Assembly (NCBI RefSeq): GCF_003833015.1
Contig: NZ_RJLQ01000017.1
Location: forward strand, 57,489-121,488
Source of the DNA: Clostridium sp. E02
GTDB taxonomy: Bacteria > Bacillota > Clostridia > Lachnospirales > Lachnospiraceae
DNA length: 64,000 nucleotides
Reading direction: 5' to 3'
Shown here: positions 49,232 to 57,206 of the stretch, piece after piece
How the letters are laid out: each line of letters opens with the position of its first letter
How positions within the stretch are numbered: the stretch's first letter is position 1
Position numbers and translations under genes: made by a program
Notes under the pieces: model-generated
Databases searched by the model: none
What the model was told of the DNA's origin: nothing
Seen by the model: the letters and a program-made list of their open reading frames with translations, nothing else

Positions 49232-49556
49232 CACATTCGTTAAATTGATATTTACGCTTTTCTAAATATTTCTTATAGATTTCAGCCGGATAATAATTGC
49301 ACCTCTCTCCACTTTCCAATTCAACACATAACTTTTCATTTTCTCCAAAAAATATCTTTATTCCAAAATCAGTCACTGATATACATTGCCCATCAAAAGA
49401 AAACGGAATGCTTTCATCAAATAATATATATGACATTCCTGTCAAACCATCTGCTATTTCATCTTCGTACTTCACATAATCCACAAAAGTCCTCATCATA
49501 TCATATTGAGCATTAACAACTTTACTGTATAAATCTTTGGATATCGTATCCATCAT
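49203..49556 (-). CDS. Hypothetical protein divergent from lexA
   Basis: 117 residues from ATG 49556, chosen for AAAGGAAGG upstream. No family recognised; acidic, with SYILFDESIPFSFDGQCISV and a FGENEKLCVELESGE hairpin-like stretch. The last 15 or so codons overlap the fibre-cassette fragment in another frame, so its native C-terminus may have been replaced. It is divergent from lexA across a LexA box and might be SOS-regulated, which is inferred. Confidence 0.6.
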   Translation of the reverse strand: MMDTISKDLYSKVVNAQYDMMRTFVDYVKYEDEIADGLTGMSYILFDESIPFSFDGQCISVTDFGIKIFFGENEKLCVELESGERCNYYPAEIYKKYLEKRKYQFNECEWRLNSFKE

Positions 49557-49616
49557 TTTAATCACCTTCCTTTTCTACAATAATACTACATTTTTACTTA
49601 TGTGTATAGTTTTTTT

Positions 49617-49630
49617 CGAACAAATGTTTG
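49617..49630. promoter_or_regulatory. LexA (SOS) box in the lexA promoter
   Basis: CGAACAAATGTTTG fits the Gram-positive SOS box CGAAC-N4-GTTYG. It overlaps the -35 region of lexA and lies between the divergent genes, so LexA should control itself and possibly the 49203-49556 gene. Confidence 0.8.
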
Positions 49631-49656
49631 CTTTTTATGTATAAATATGGTATGAT
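49627..49656 (+). promoter_or_regulatory. lexA promoter
   Basis: TTTGCT (49627-49632), 18-base spacer, TATGAT (49651-49656), 26 bases before the lexA start. The -35 hexamer overlaps the SOS box. Confidence 0.6.
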
Positions 49657-49682
49657 ACGTTAAAAGAAAGGTTGGGTTAACT

Positions 49683-50294
49683 ATGGATATTACACATCGA
49701 CAGAATGAAATTTTAAAGTATATCAAAGAAACCATCTTAAAGAATGGCTATCCTCCTTCAGTTCGTGAAATTTGTGAAGCAGTGCATTTAAAATCGCCAT
49801 CTTCTGTACATTCTCATTTGGAAACGTTGGAAGAAAAGGGTTATATAAGGAGAGATCCTGCGAAACCAAGAACAATTGAAATCATTGAAGATTGTTTTAA
49901 TCTGACACATAGAGAAGTGGTAAATGTTCCTGTTTTAGGAACTGTAGCTGCTGGTCAACCTCTTTATGCTGAGGAAAATATCGAGAACTACTATCCTATC
50001 CCCTCTGATTTACTATCCAGTGCAGAGACCTTTATATTAAAGGTAAAAGGAAACAGTATGATAAACGCAGGGATATTAGAAGACGACCAGATAATTATTG
50101 AACAATGCTCTACCGTATCCAATGGGGAGATTGCTGTTGCACTTGTGGAAGATTCCGTTACTGTAAAACGATTTTTCAAAGAAAACAATTATTTCCGTTT
50201 ACAGCCAGAAAATGATTTCATGGAACCTATTATACTTGACCACGTGGATATTCTTGGAAAAGTAATTGGATTGTTCCGTTTGGGAATTCATTGA
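49683..50294 (+). CDS. lexA: LexA-type SOS repressor
   Basis: 203 residues, a complete LexA. The winged helix (about 1-70) has GYPPSVREICEAVHLKSPSSVHSHLETLEEKGYI (quoted in part). The self-cleavage site lies in GTVAAGQP, the catalytic Ser in VKGNSMINAG and the Lys in EDSVTVKRFF. On RecA activation it cleaves itself and frees SOS genes. Surrounded by prophage fragments, it could be a phage lysogeny regulator or a host gene caught between insertions. The canonical form and SOS box favour a true LexA. Confidence 0.88.
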   Translation: MDITHRQNEILKYIKETILKNGYPPSVREICEAVHLKSPSSVHSHLETLEEKGYIRRDPAKPRTIEIIEDCFNLTHREVVNVPVLGTVAAGQPLYAEENIENYYPIPSDLLSSAETFILKVKGNSMINAGILEDDQIIIEQCSTVSNGEIAVALVEDSVTVKRFFKENNYFRLQPENDFMEPIILDHVDILGKVIGLFRLGIH

Positions 50295-50323
50295 TAATTA
50301 AGTATCACAAAGGAGTTGAAATA

Positions 50324-50539
50324 ATGGTAAAAGAAAAAAGAAAAGATGAGTGTTATATTTTTATTGAATCCGGATTAAATGCTTTAGAAAAAATCGGATG
50401 GTATGGGGAAACAAAATTTTTTTGTCCGATATGTGGATATAATAATGCAAATGCGAAAAGAATCAGAACTCCAAATAAATTTCGAAACAAACCTACCTGG
50501 CTATATTGCGAGGAATGTGGAATGCTAGTCCACGGGTAA
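50324..50539 (+). CDS. Small zinc-ribbon protein
   Basis: 71 residues from ATG 50324 (AAAGGAG upstream). CPICGYNNANAKRIR ... YCEECGMLVHG is a two-pair zinc ribbon like those found in phage Lar-type or restriction-alleviation-like proteins, but the similarity is only general. Lies 29 bases after lexA and is probably co-transcribed. Confidence 0.65.
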   Translation: MVKEKRKDECYIFIESGLNALEKIGWYGETKFFCPICGYNNANAKRIRTPNKFRNKPTWLYCEECGMLVHG

Positions 50540-50554
50540 AAGGAGTGATTAGAT

Positions 50555-50731
50555 ATGACTGGAGATTGTAGACTTGATCCAGATATAAACCAGTGTCCAC
50601 ATTTAGATTCTAACAATGGCAAATGTTTCATTAAGAATGAATGCTGCGGATTTTATGGAAAATCAAAACCTCAAATCGAATCACAATATATCAGGCAACC
50701 ACGTAGGTATGAAAAATATTATAAAAAGTAA
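50555..50731 (+). CDS. Small cysteine-rich protein, unknown
   Basis: 58 residues beginning MTGDCRLDPDINQCPHLD, with five cysteines in the first 31 residues and a basic, Tyr-rich tail. AAAAGGAG lies eight bases before the ATG and the gene follows the zinc-ribbon gene by 15 bases. Third gene of the lexA transcript. No family recognised. Confidence 0.6.
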   Translation: MTGDCRLDPDINQCPHLDSNNGKCFIKNECCGFYGKSKPQIESQYIRQPRRYEKYYKK

Positions 50732-51015
50732 TTTTGTAGAGCGGCACCCTTTCTATTTTACTATATCTGCAGGAGTAATAATTATCATATTTTCATAGAT
50801 AGCTGCCTCCAATATTTGTCCCTGTTGGAAAATTGTATGCGACATGCACGTATCATTGAGATTAATTGAATTACCATTGAAATGTATTATATTAATTGAT
50901 CTAAGTGTATTATCATTAATATTCATGTGGCTTCCGCTTCCCTTTCCGCCACTCTACAATACCATCATATCACGATGCACAAATTTTGCATATCGTTTTT
51001 TTACAGACTACCTTC
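50732..51015. other. AT-rich gap without a supported gene
   Basis: Between the last lexA-operon gene and the tRNA fragment. Only short open frames without ribosome binding sites; no terminator or repeat that I can support. Confidence 0.5.
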
Positions 51016-51057
51016 TTCGTAATACATGGGTCGGGGGTTCGAGTCCCCCCGAAAGTT
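51016..51057 (+). other. 3' half of a tRNA-Thr (CGT) gene, probable attachment site
   Basis: Reads TTCGTAA (anticodon loop, CGT), TACAT, GGGTC, then a perfect T-arm GGGGG TTCGAGT CCCCC and acceptor strand CGAAAGT plus T. No 5' half is present. It matches the complete tRNA-Thr at 8727-8799 at 36 of 43 positions, all seven differences being transitions. A tRNA 3' half from the anticodon loop onward is the usual footprint of integration by a tyrosine integrase. Confidence 0.75.
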
Positions 51058-51100
51058 GTTAGAAAGGCGGTTAAGTTAAAATTTAATTTGCGCAAAACTA

Positions 51101-51129
51101 TTGACAGTATCTGAAAAAAACACTATCTT
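51101..51129 (+). promoter_or_regulatory. Strong promoter-like sequence without a gene
   Basis: TTGACA (51101-51106), 17-base spacer, TATCTT (51124-51129) on the plus strand. Downstream there is only a GGCATT/AATGCC hairpin (about 51226-51252) and then the 3' end of the convergent NTPase gene. It might drive a short RNA or be fortuitous. Confidence 0.4.
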
Positions 51130-51253
51130 TATGATTATGCTTTTTCGTGAGTAGCAGAAGTAGTATTATTTTGAAGAAACTGCATATACTATATTGACCA
51201 CACTCAATATACAATTATTACAGCTGGGCATTGTCTGTGATAATCAAAATGCC

Positions 51254-54200
51254 TTAGGTGTGGTCTATTTTTTGTATTTTTCCTTTTACCATTTCAATTT
51301 TAATCTTTCTTTTTTCACTCACAGGTGTTTCCTTATGTCCAAAAAAATGATCCAATAGCCTTTGAGCATCTCCATATATCTCTATGTCATCATGACTTAA
51401 AAAATAACTTCTAACAATATATCTAACCATAGATTTTTCTAATTTACTACTAAGTTGTCTATCCAATTTAATTGCTTTTCTAGTGAAATCAGATACGTTT
51501 AGGGTTTTAACGTTCATCATTAAATTCATTATTTTATAATTAGTGTTTTTATTCCAATCAAAAGAATCTAATGCATCTATTGATTGATCAGAAGAAGCAG
51601 TATTGGATACTAATTGATAAATAGTCAAAACAAGAACTGCTGATATCTGTCCAATAAACTTTCGAACGGATTTGATGTCAACTTCTGATATATTTTTCTC
51701 CTTTCTCAATTCTGATATTTCTTTATACAAATCTTCAACGAAACTTTCAAAATTCTTATTTATGTCATTTAAAAGTGAAAAAAGAAATTTATTTGGGTAA
51801 CGATATATTAGTTCTACTAGTATATCTTGTTGACTTACTTTCATATTATGACAAAAAGCAGGTAACGTCTTAGATAAAATTTCTAAGTATTTAATTGAAA
51901 TTACCACCTGATTTTCTAACTTATTTAAATCTTCCTCCGTATATTCATATTCATTAACTATTTCAATTAGCTCAGATATTTTTACTTGTTCTTCTTGATT
52001 AGCAATAGCATCATCACGTTTTTTTTTCTCATCTTTATTCGGTATAGAGTTCTTAATTGGAATATCATTTTCAGTTAAAAACTCCATATTATTTTTATCA
52101 AAATCTAATTCTTCAATATCTTTAAAATGCTTTTTCGCACCATCGATTATTGCGTTTATAAATTTGGGATTATTTGTTATTAAAGCAAGGAATAGAACTA
52201 TATCACTATTTATGTTAAAGCAAAGATGACTTAATAGATAATCTATATTATTATCTATATTTTCATCTTGATTATATTTTTGATTAATTGCCTGTGCCAC
52301 AAAATAAGCTATTATAGTATGATCTTTGAATCTAAAGCAATTATCTACTTCAATTAATATTTTTGCGTTTGTTACGGCATCTAAAAATAAACGTACATTT
52401 ACTTTTTGCCTATAATCTTTTTTATAAATTGAAATAATATCATTGATTTCATCAAGATTTATAAATCGTTTTTTATCAAAATGCATAAAGTATGCAATTT
52501 CACGCAATATATTTAATACGAGATTTACATCAATATTTTCAGCATTATCAATAATTCGATTTCTTACAGTATTTTCATAAACAACACTAAATATACTTGT
52601 TCCAGTCATAAACTGAAACCTATAGTCTCTTATATACTGCTTAATAAAATTAATTATAAAATCCGGTGTTAAATTAAAATACTTAATTTGTGAATTAATA
52701 AGATCATTAATTTTATTAGTTTCAATTTTTATATCTTGTAAAGTTTGCCCGCCACTCTCTAATACTTTTTTAATCAATTCTTTTCTCTTATTATACCAAA
52801 ACGGTTTTATTGAGATTTCCACAGTTCTTTTATCATTAAATGCATCTACTACTTGCTTGTGAATATCAAAGCTAATTTTCTCTTCGCTAAAAATAATTAT
52901 TTTAGAAAAAAAGTTTTCAAAGTAACTCATTATTTTTTCTAACTGTATTTTATTTAATAATTCGCCTCCGTCAATTAATGCAATTCTATCTTCTATATCT
53001 ATTTGCAAAAACCTACTATATCCAGAATCCGAACTATCATATTGCTCTTCAAATTCAATTTGTACTAATCGATCAATTTTCTTTAAGTTTAAATCTTCAA
53101 TATTGAAAAACAATGGATATTTACCACTATTGCAATAGGTAAGGTATATTTTTTTTGCTATTGTGGTTTTACCTGATTTTCTTTCTCCCAAAAACAAAAT
53201 TCTATCATTTTGTTTAATTATACTTATTAGCTCTGAACTAACATCTATTTCAATGGAATTTATTTCTTCATCATTTCCAACTTGTTTACATGATAATTTA
53301 GGAAAGATAAAGTAATTTTCTATTAGTTCTTTATCATCATTATATCTAAAATTTTCAATATAATTTTTTCTATTCTTAATAAATCCGTTTTGAATGATCT
53401 TTAACTTTTCATTAATAATTTCACTTGGACAATAAAAATCCTTTTCCCATATATAAGAATATCCTTTTATAGAGTTTAATTCTAAATTTATTATAATTCC
53501 CACAAATCCATTTCCGTTTTCAGAAGAACCCAATAAAGCATTTCCTTGGACGCATTGCAATCTACCCAAATTATTAATATCAATATTTTCTCCGACTATT
53601 TCATGCTCATGTCCCGTTAATACTAAAGAATACTTAGTTGCAATAATCTTTCTCAATTTATCTTTACAATAGGATGAAAACCATTCCAGGCTGTGATGCA
53701 TAATTAATATATTAATTTCTAAGTCTGCAGCTTCCTCTAATTGTTTTAAATCATTATCTAATAAACAATGTATACCCATATCCACACTATTTCCGCCTAA
53801 AAGCGATAGTGGTGCAGTATTTAACATTACCAATCTAATACTATTAGTTCCTACGTTTATCACTCTTTTCGAAATAATTTTATCATCTGAAAAACATTTA
53901 TGATAATTTGCATAGGCATAAAATTGGTTCATGCATTCAATATCATGATTAATGATATTCTCTAAGCAATTTATTTTTTGAGCTTCATTTATTTCATCAA
54001 ACCCTCTTGCTATTTTGTCAAAATCTATATCATGATTTCCTGGGACACAACAGATATGGATATGTTTATTGGGAAATTTTTTCTGTACCAACTTTTTAAT
54101 TATAGCCCCCAATAAACTGCTCATAATTCTATATTCCTTATTACAGCCTGAGAAAGCTAAATCTCCACTAATTGCAATTAAACATTCATCAGCTGGTCCA

Positions 54201-54301
54201 ATAGAATTTAAACCTTGTACCATTTTATCAACATCAATTTTAAAAGCATCTTCTCTGTTGCGTAAATGAATATCACTTAAATGTAAAATAAGCAGTTTCA
54301 T
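51254..54301 (-). CDS. Metallophosphatase fused to a STAND/NACHT-like P-loop NTPase, candidate phage-defence protein
   Basis: About 1015 residues. The N-terminal calcineurin-like phosphatase has all metal motifs: LSDIH (10-12), GDLAFSG (46-52), GNHD (88-91), MHHSLEW (201-207) and GHEHE (230-234). A P-loop NTPase follows, with Walker A GERKSGKTT (372-380) and a Walker B-like ALIDGG (441-446). The remaining 500 residues are helical and look like a sensor. The architecture of effector plus STAND NTPase plus sensor is that of Avs/NLR-like antiviral proteins. I start at 54301, with GGAGATG upstream. The gene is clearly more AT-rich than its neighbours and lies between lysin and attachment site, a classic spot for immunity genes. 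Function is inferred. Confidence 0.75.
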   Translation of the reverse strand: MKLLILHLSDIHLRNREDAFKIDVDKMVQGLNSIGPADECLIAISGDLAFSGCNKEYRIMSSLLGAIIKKLVQKKFPNKHIHICCVPGNHDIDFDKIARGFDEINEAQKINCLENIINHDIECMNQFYAYANYHKCFSDDKIISKRVINVGTNSIRLVMLNTAPLSLLGGNSVDMGIHCLLDNDLKQLEEAADLEINILIMHHSLEWFSSYCKDKLRKIIATKYSLVLTGHEHEIVGENIDINNLGRLQCVQGNALLGSSENGNGFVGIIINLELNSIKGYSYIWEKDFYCPSEIINEKLKIIQNGFIKNRKNYIENFRYNDDKELIENYFIFPKLSCKQVGNDEEINSIEIDVSSELISIIKQNDRILFLGERKSGKTTIAKKIYLTYCNSGKYPLFFNIEDLNLKKIDRLVQIEFEEQYDSSDSGYSRFLQIDIEDRIALIDGGELLNKIQLEKIMSYFENFFSKIIIFSEEKISFDIHKQVVDAFNDKRTVEISIKPFWYNKRKELIKKVLESGGQTLQDIKIETNKINDLINSQIKYFNLTPDFIINFIKQYIRDYRFQFMTGTSIFSVVYENTVRNRIIDNAENIDVNLVLNILREIAYFMHFDKKRFINLDEINDIISIYKKDYRQKVNVRLFLDAVTNAKILIEVDNCFRFKDHTIIAYFVAQAINQKYNQDENIDNNIDYLLSHLCFNINSDIVLFLALITNNPKFINAIIDGAKKHFKDIEELDFDKNNMEFLTENDIPIKNSIPNKDEKKKRDDAIANQEEQVKISELIEIVNEYEYTEEDLNKLENQVVISIKYLEILSKTLPAFCHNMKVSQQDILVELIYRYPNKFLFSLLNDINKNFESFVEDLYKEISELRKEKNISEVDIKSVRKFIGQISAVLVLTIYQLVSNTASSDQSIDALDSFDWNKNTNYKIMNLMMNVKTLNVSDFTRKAIKLDRQLSSKLEKSMVRYIVRSYFLSHDDIEIYGDAQRLLDHFFGHKETPVSEKRKIKIEMVKGKIQKIDHT

Positions 54302-54561
54302 AAATTCATCTCCATCTTTAGTGTTTTCATAATACATTTTCTTCATATAATTCACACTTGCAATATATTTGCACTAAGTTATAATTTATAATAACATGTA
54401 TTGATATTTATTTCTACATGTAGATTCCAAATATCCAGTAAACAATATAAATATTTATAATATGATTTATGGCAACTAACAAGATTTGAACAAAATCGTC
54501 AATTATATTTCTTGGCAACATAGGCAATACCGACTTTTGTGAAATATTCACGTGTATATTT

Positions 54562-55425
54562 TTATTCTGCCATTCCAGGGTATTGCAGTGCCCCATCCTG
54601 ATCTGGCGTGAGAGTCACCGGCTCTGTGACCATTTTGCCATCAGTGTCCACTGCGTAGATCTTCCCAGAGTTTTCCACGAACTGTGACTGGCACATTGAG
54701 CCGTCAGGTCCTAAGTAATACCATGCACCGTTATACTTGTACCAGGTATTCGTTACTCTCATACCGGCACCATCAAACCAGTACCATTTCCCCTGATCCT
54801 GCACCCAGTCATTACGGACGCACTCGCCGGTATCACCGTTATAGAACCGCCAGCCGCTGTCCTCTGATTTCCAGCCGGATTTCTTTTCTGTCAGAACGAT
54901 ACTCCAATCAGGTCTACCATACCCCATTATCTTGCTATCCTTCAGACTATAAGACTTCTGACAGACACCTCCACCATTTTCAATCACTCCACTCGCCCCG
55001 GAAGTGTTACCCTCAATGGTCTTTACTCGGTTACTCGTAACTTCTGTGACAATACCAGTATGATATGCCCTAGTACCATTATAAAAGAAAATCACGTCCC
55101 CAGGCTCCGGAGTCGTGTACCATCTGTCGGCTGCTTTATACAGATTTACCCCGGTTGGACAATAATGGTACAGAGCACCACCTAGCATCTTCTTGGCAGC
55201 TTTCACCCCATACATCTGTACAAATGCTTCTGATACAAACATAGCACACCATGGCTGTCCCTGTAAGTTGTATCCAGTATGTATTTTGTAATCTCTGGCA
55301 AAGCAGGTATAGTTATTACTTCCGGCATTGGCTGTGAAATCATCAAGATTGGTGTTGCTTGCTTTTTCAAGGTAGCCTGTCCAGGATTTTGCCTTTGTTA
55401 TTAAATCATTTACTACATTGCTCAT
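54562..55425 (-). CDS. Endolysin: CHAP-type peptidase with cell-wall-binding repeats
   Basis: 287 residues. N-terminal CHAP/NlpC-like cysteine peptidase with catalytic Cys in GQPWCAMFVSEAF (Cys 60) and His in YHTGIVTEV. From about 190 there are choline-binding-type aromatic repeats (GWRFYNGDTGECVRNDW, GKWYWFDGAGMRV, GAWYYLGPDGSMC). Degrades peptidoglycan for release. No signal peptide, so holin-dependent. AAAGGAGG precedes the ATG, which lies inside the upstream gene's end. Confidence 0.92.
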   Translation of the reverse strand: MSNVVNDLITKAKSWTGYLEKASNTNLDDFTANAGSNNYTCFARDYKIHTGYNLQGQPWCAMFVSEAFVQMYGVKAAKKMLGGALYHYCPTGVNLYKAADRWYTTPEPGDVIFFYNGTRAYHTGIVTEVTSNRVKTIEGNTSGASGVIENGGGVCQKSYSLKDSKIMGYGRPDWSIVLTEKKSGWKSEDSGWRFYNGDTGECVRNDWVQDQGKWYWFDGAGMRVTNTWYKYNGAWYYLGPDGSMCQSQFVENSGKIYAVDTDGKMVTEPVTLTPDQDGALQYPGMAE

Positions 55426-55837
55426 GATTTTCCTCCTTTTTTGCGTTTAAGTAACCCGCTACATCATTGAGATTATCAAAACATTGTCCACCATTTGACT
55501 TGACCATGCGAGCAACCTGACCTAATGACTTCATTTGCCATTTACTGAATGTCAACTCACCGTCTTTTTTCAATACGCAAAGAACAGTATTTTGAGGACG
55601 TTTATTGCTATCATCTACCACTTCTGCAATGCTGTATACGCCCATCATTCGTGGTGTAATCGTGTAAAGGCAATAATCGCATACTTCACGCTGCTTTATT
55701 TCCTCCTCCATGCACTCTGGTGTCCAATCCGGAACCACTGGGTTAAAATATTCAATTAACAGCATAGGGATTAAACCTTCTCTCCACTGGCTTTCATTGC
55801 AGGTTCCACCTAAAAATACTTTCTTATTGATCTGCAT
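55406..55837 (-). CDS. Nucleoside 2-deoxyribosyltransferase-like protein
   Basis: 143 residues from ATG 55837 (GGAGGAAATAAT upstream). VFLGGTCNESQWREGLIPML, YFNPVVPDW and LYTITPRMMGVYSIAEVVDDSNKRP are the hallmark segments of the Nuc_deoxyri_tr2-like family, which cleaves or transfers N-glycosidic bonds of nucleosides. Placed between holin and lysin, overlapping the lysin by 20 bases. Role in the phage unknown: nucleotide salvage or interference with NAD/nucleotide-based defence are both possible. Confidence 0.75.
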   Translation of the reverse strand: MQINKKVFLGGTCNESQWREGLIPMLLIEYFNPVVPDWTPECMEEEIKQREVCDYCLYTITPRMMGVYSIAEVVDDSNKRPQNTVLCVLKKDGELTFSKWQMKSLGQVARMVKSNGGQCFDNLNDVAGYLNAKKEENHEQCSK

Positions 55838-55853
55838 ATTATTTCCTCCAATC

Positions 55854-55878
55854 AAAAAGGCCTCGGAATCCCAAGGCC
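55854..55878 (-). terminator. Terminator behind the holin gene
   Basis: Minus-strand GGCCTTGG-GATT-CCGAGGCC followed by TTTTTG, between holin and the deoxyribosyltransferase-like gene. Confidence 0.8.
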
Positions 55879-55925
55879 ATAAATTTGTGAATATTACAAC
55901 CGAAACGGGAATTACCGCATCGGAT

Positions 55926-56219
55926 TTATTCGGCTTTGCCATTCTGCTTAATGATCTGATTTACATATGTACTTAGACCGGCGACAAGTACTCCCTGTGT
56001 AATAGCCGTAAACACGGCCATAGCTATTTCCCGCCCTGTCTGACAGCCACTTGTAGCCAGCACATGAATTCCGCAAAGCACAATTCCAGTGGCTCCGTTT
56101 ACCAAAGGAATATGCTTGTCTTTGATTGTCTGGCTCTGTTTAATTCCATGCCCTAAAAAGTAAAGCACCACTGCCACTACGATAAGTTCCGGTTTTACAT
56201 AATTCATAATCTGTTCCAT
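55926..56219 (-). CDS. Phage holin
   Basis: 97 residues with three hydrophobic helices (ELIVVAVVLYFLGHGIK, LVNGATGIVLCGIHVLATSG, AMAVFTAITQGVLVAGLSTYV) and a short charged tail. The pattern matches the phage holin family found in clostridial phages. It permeabilises the membrane for the lysin. AAAGGAG precedes the ATG. Confidence 0.85.
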   Translation of the reverse strand: MEQIMNYVKPELIVVAVVLYFLGHGIKQSQTIKDKHIPLVNGATGIVLCGIHVLATSGCQTGREIAMAVFTAITQGVLVAGLSTYVNQIIKQNGKAE

Positions 56220-56223
56220 AATA

Positions 56224-56445
56224 TCAATCTCCTTTTTCCTCTAAGTCCGCTATGCGGTGATTTGCAACTTTCATCTGTTCTTCTAGTCTAAAAGTACGTT
56301 CAATCACAGTGTTATGTTTATCAACTTTCTTTTCTAACTGACCTATACGGTAATTGGTCAGTTTGGAAGAAGCCACTATTCCGGCAAAAGTCCCTATCCC
56401 ACTTCCTGCTAATCCAATAAGAGCTACCATTATTTCAGTAGGCAT
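56224..56445 (-). CDS. Small membrane protein with coiled coil (hemolysin XhlA-like position)
   Basis: 73 residues: one N-terminal membrane helix (IMVALIGLAGSGIGTFAGIVA) then a coiled coil to the end. Such one-helix proteins next to holins act as holin partners in XhlA-type lysis cassettes. The family is not certain. Four bases separate it from the holin gene. Confidence 0.65.
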   Translation of the reverse strand: MPTEIMVALIGLAGSGIGTFAGIVASSKLTNYRIGQLEKKVDKHNTVIERTFRLEEQMKVANHRIADLEEKGD

Positions 56446-56467
56446 TGATAGACAACCTCGTTCTTTC

Positions 56468-56599
56468 CTAAATTTTACTTGCCAGAATTTCCTTCTTCTG
56501 ATTATCTGTGATCCAGCCTTTAATTACAGCATTTGCCAGCATGGGGACCGTCAGCTTACCTTTCCCACCATCATATAACCACATTAGCATTTCAAACAT
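56468..56599 (-). CDS. XkdX-like small phage protein
   Basis: 43 residues: MFEMLMWLYDGGKGKLTVPM then LANAVIKGWITDNQKKEILASKI. The W-Y-x-G ... V-KGWIT-x-x-Q-x-x-EI pattern resembles the XkdX family found after fibre genes. GGAGGTGCAGTA precedes the ATG, which overlaps the upstream stop as TAATG. Confidence 0.65.
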   Translation of the reverse strand: MFEMLMWLYDGGKGKLTVPMLANAVIKGWITDNQKKEILASKI

Positions 56600-57039
56600 T
56601 ACTGCACCTCCTTTAAGTTATTTAACAACAAAGCACCTAAACTATCTTTTATTGTATCTACCTCTTTTCGGATATCTGCTTTTTTAAGTTCGATGAATAC
56701 AACGGTCTCTTTTACTTCCTGGTACTCTGTGATTGGATTTTCCTGTTCGTCTTTTTCTCCGGTGTCTATACTCTCCCGGCCGACTGCATAATCTTTAACC
56801 TTCCTGCATTCTGTCTGATAAATATAATCTTTTTTGATATCCTCCTGTTCACCTTCTATATTTAGGAGAAGTATTTTTGCTGTATTGGTTTGATTGTCAG
56901 TTTCCTCGTCAACTTCTGCAAGGATATGTTTACCCATCAGCGCAATAATGGTCAGGGTATCATCATTCTCCCTAAGACCTCCAGGAACGATGTCATACTC
57001 GCTCCCATTTGCTAGTTTGATTTTTTGATATTTCATCAT
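56599..57039 (-). CDS. Phage protein of unknown function after the fibre genes
   Basis: 146 residues from ATG 57039 (AGAAAGGAG upstream). Opens MMKYQKIKLANGSEYDIVPGG, a common beginning for small proteins in clostridial prophage fibre loci, and ends with a helical ELKKADIRKEVDTIKDSLGALLLNNLKEV. No enzyme motif. Coupled to the XkdX-like gene. Confidence 0.7.
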   Translation of the reverse strand: MMKYQKIKLANGSEYDIVPGGLRENDDTLTIIALMGKHILAEVDEETDNQTNTAKILLLNIEGEQEDIKKDYIYQTECRKVKDYAVGRESIDTGEKDEQENPITEYQEVKETVVFIELKKADIRKEVDTIKDSLGALLLNNLKEVQ

Positions 57040-57061
57040 TATAAAACTCCTTTCTGAGTAT

Positions 57062-57084
57062 AAAAATAGCCCCATATAGGGACT
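57062..57084 (-). terminator. Terminator-like hairpin before the 57.0 kb gene
   Basis: Minus-strand AGTCCC-TATA-TGGGGCT followed by ATTTTTA, closing transcripts that come from the fibre side. Confidence 0.55.
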
Positions 57085-57106
57085 GGTTTATTAGTTTATT
57101 TGGTTC

Positions 57107-57123
57107 GGTAAATAGCGATACTG
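57107..57123 (+). repeat. Third, partial copy of the fibre-tip recombination repeat
   Basis: GGTAAATAGCGATACTG shares TAAATAGCGAT (11 bases) with the repeats at 58047 and 58716 and points the same way as the 58047 copy, that is, inverted to the active fibre. Frame-wise it again encodes Asn-Ser-Asp. Confidence 0.5.
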
Positions 57124-57206
57124 TAATCTTGCTTTCCTCTCTTTATTTCCATATAATGGAATCACAGGTGGCTGAGCACCAAGTACAAAAGAAAGGAGAA
57201 TTAAAA

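Noticed and set aside
50844..51062. 72-codon plus-strand reading ending in Gly-Gly-Ser-Ser-Pro-Pro-Glu
   Set aside because: No ribosome binding site, and its end is the tRNA fragment, whose T-arm gives this peptide by chance.
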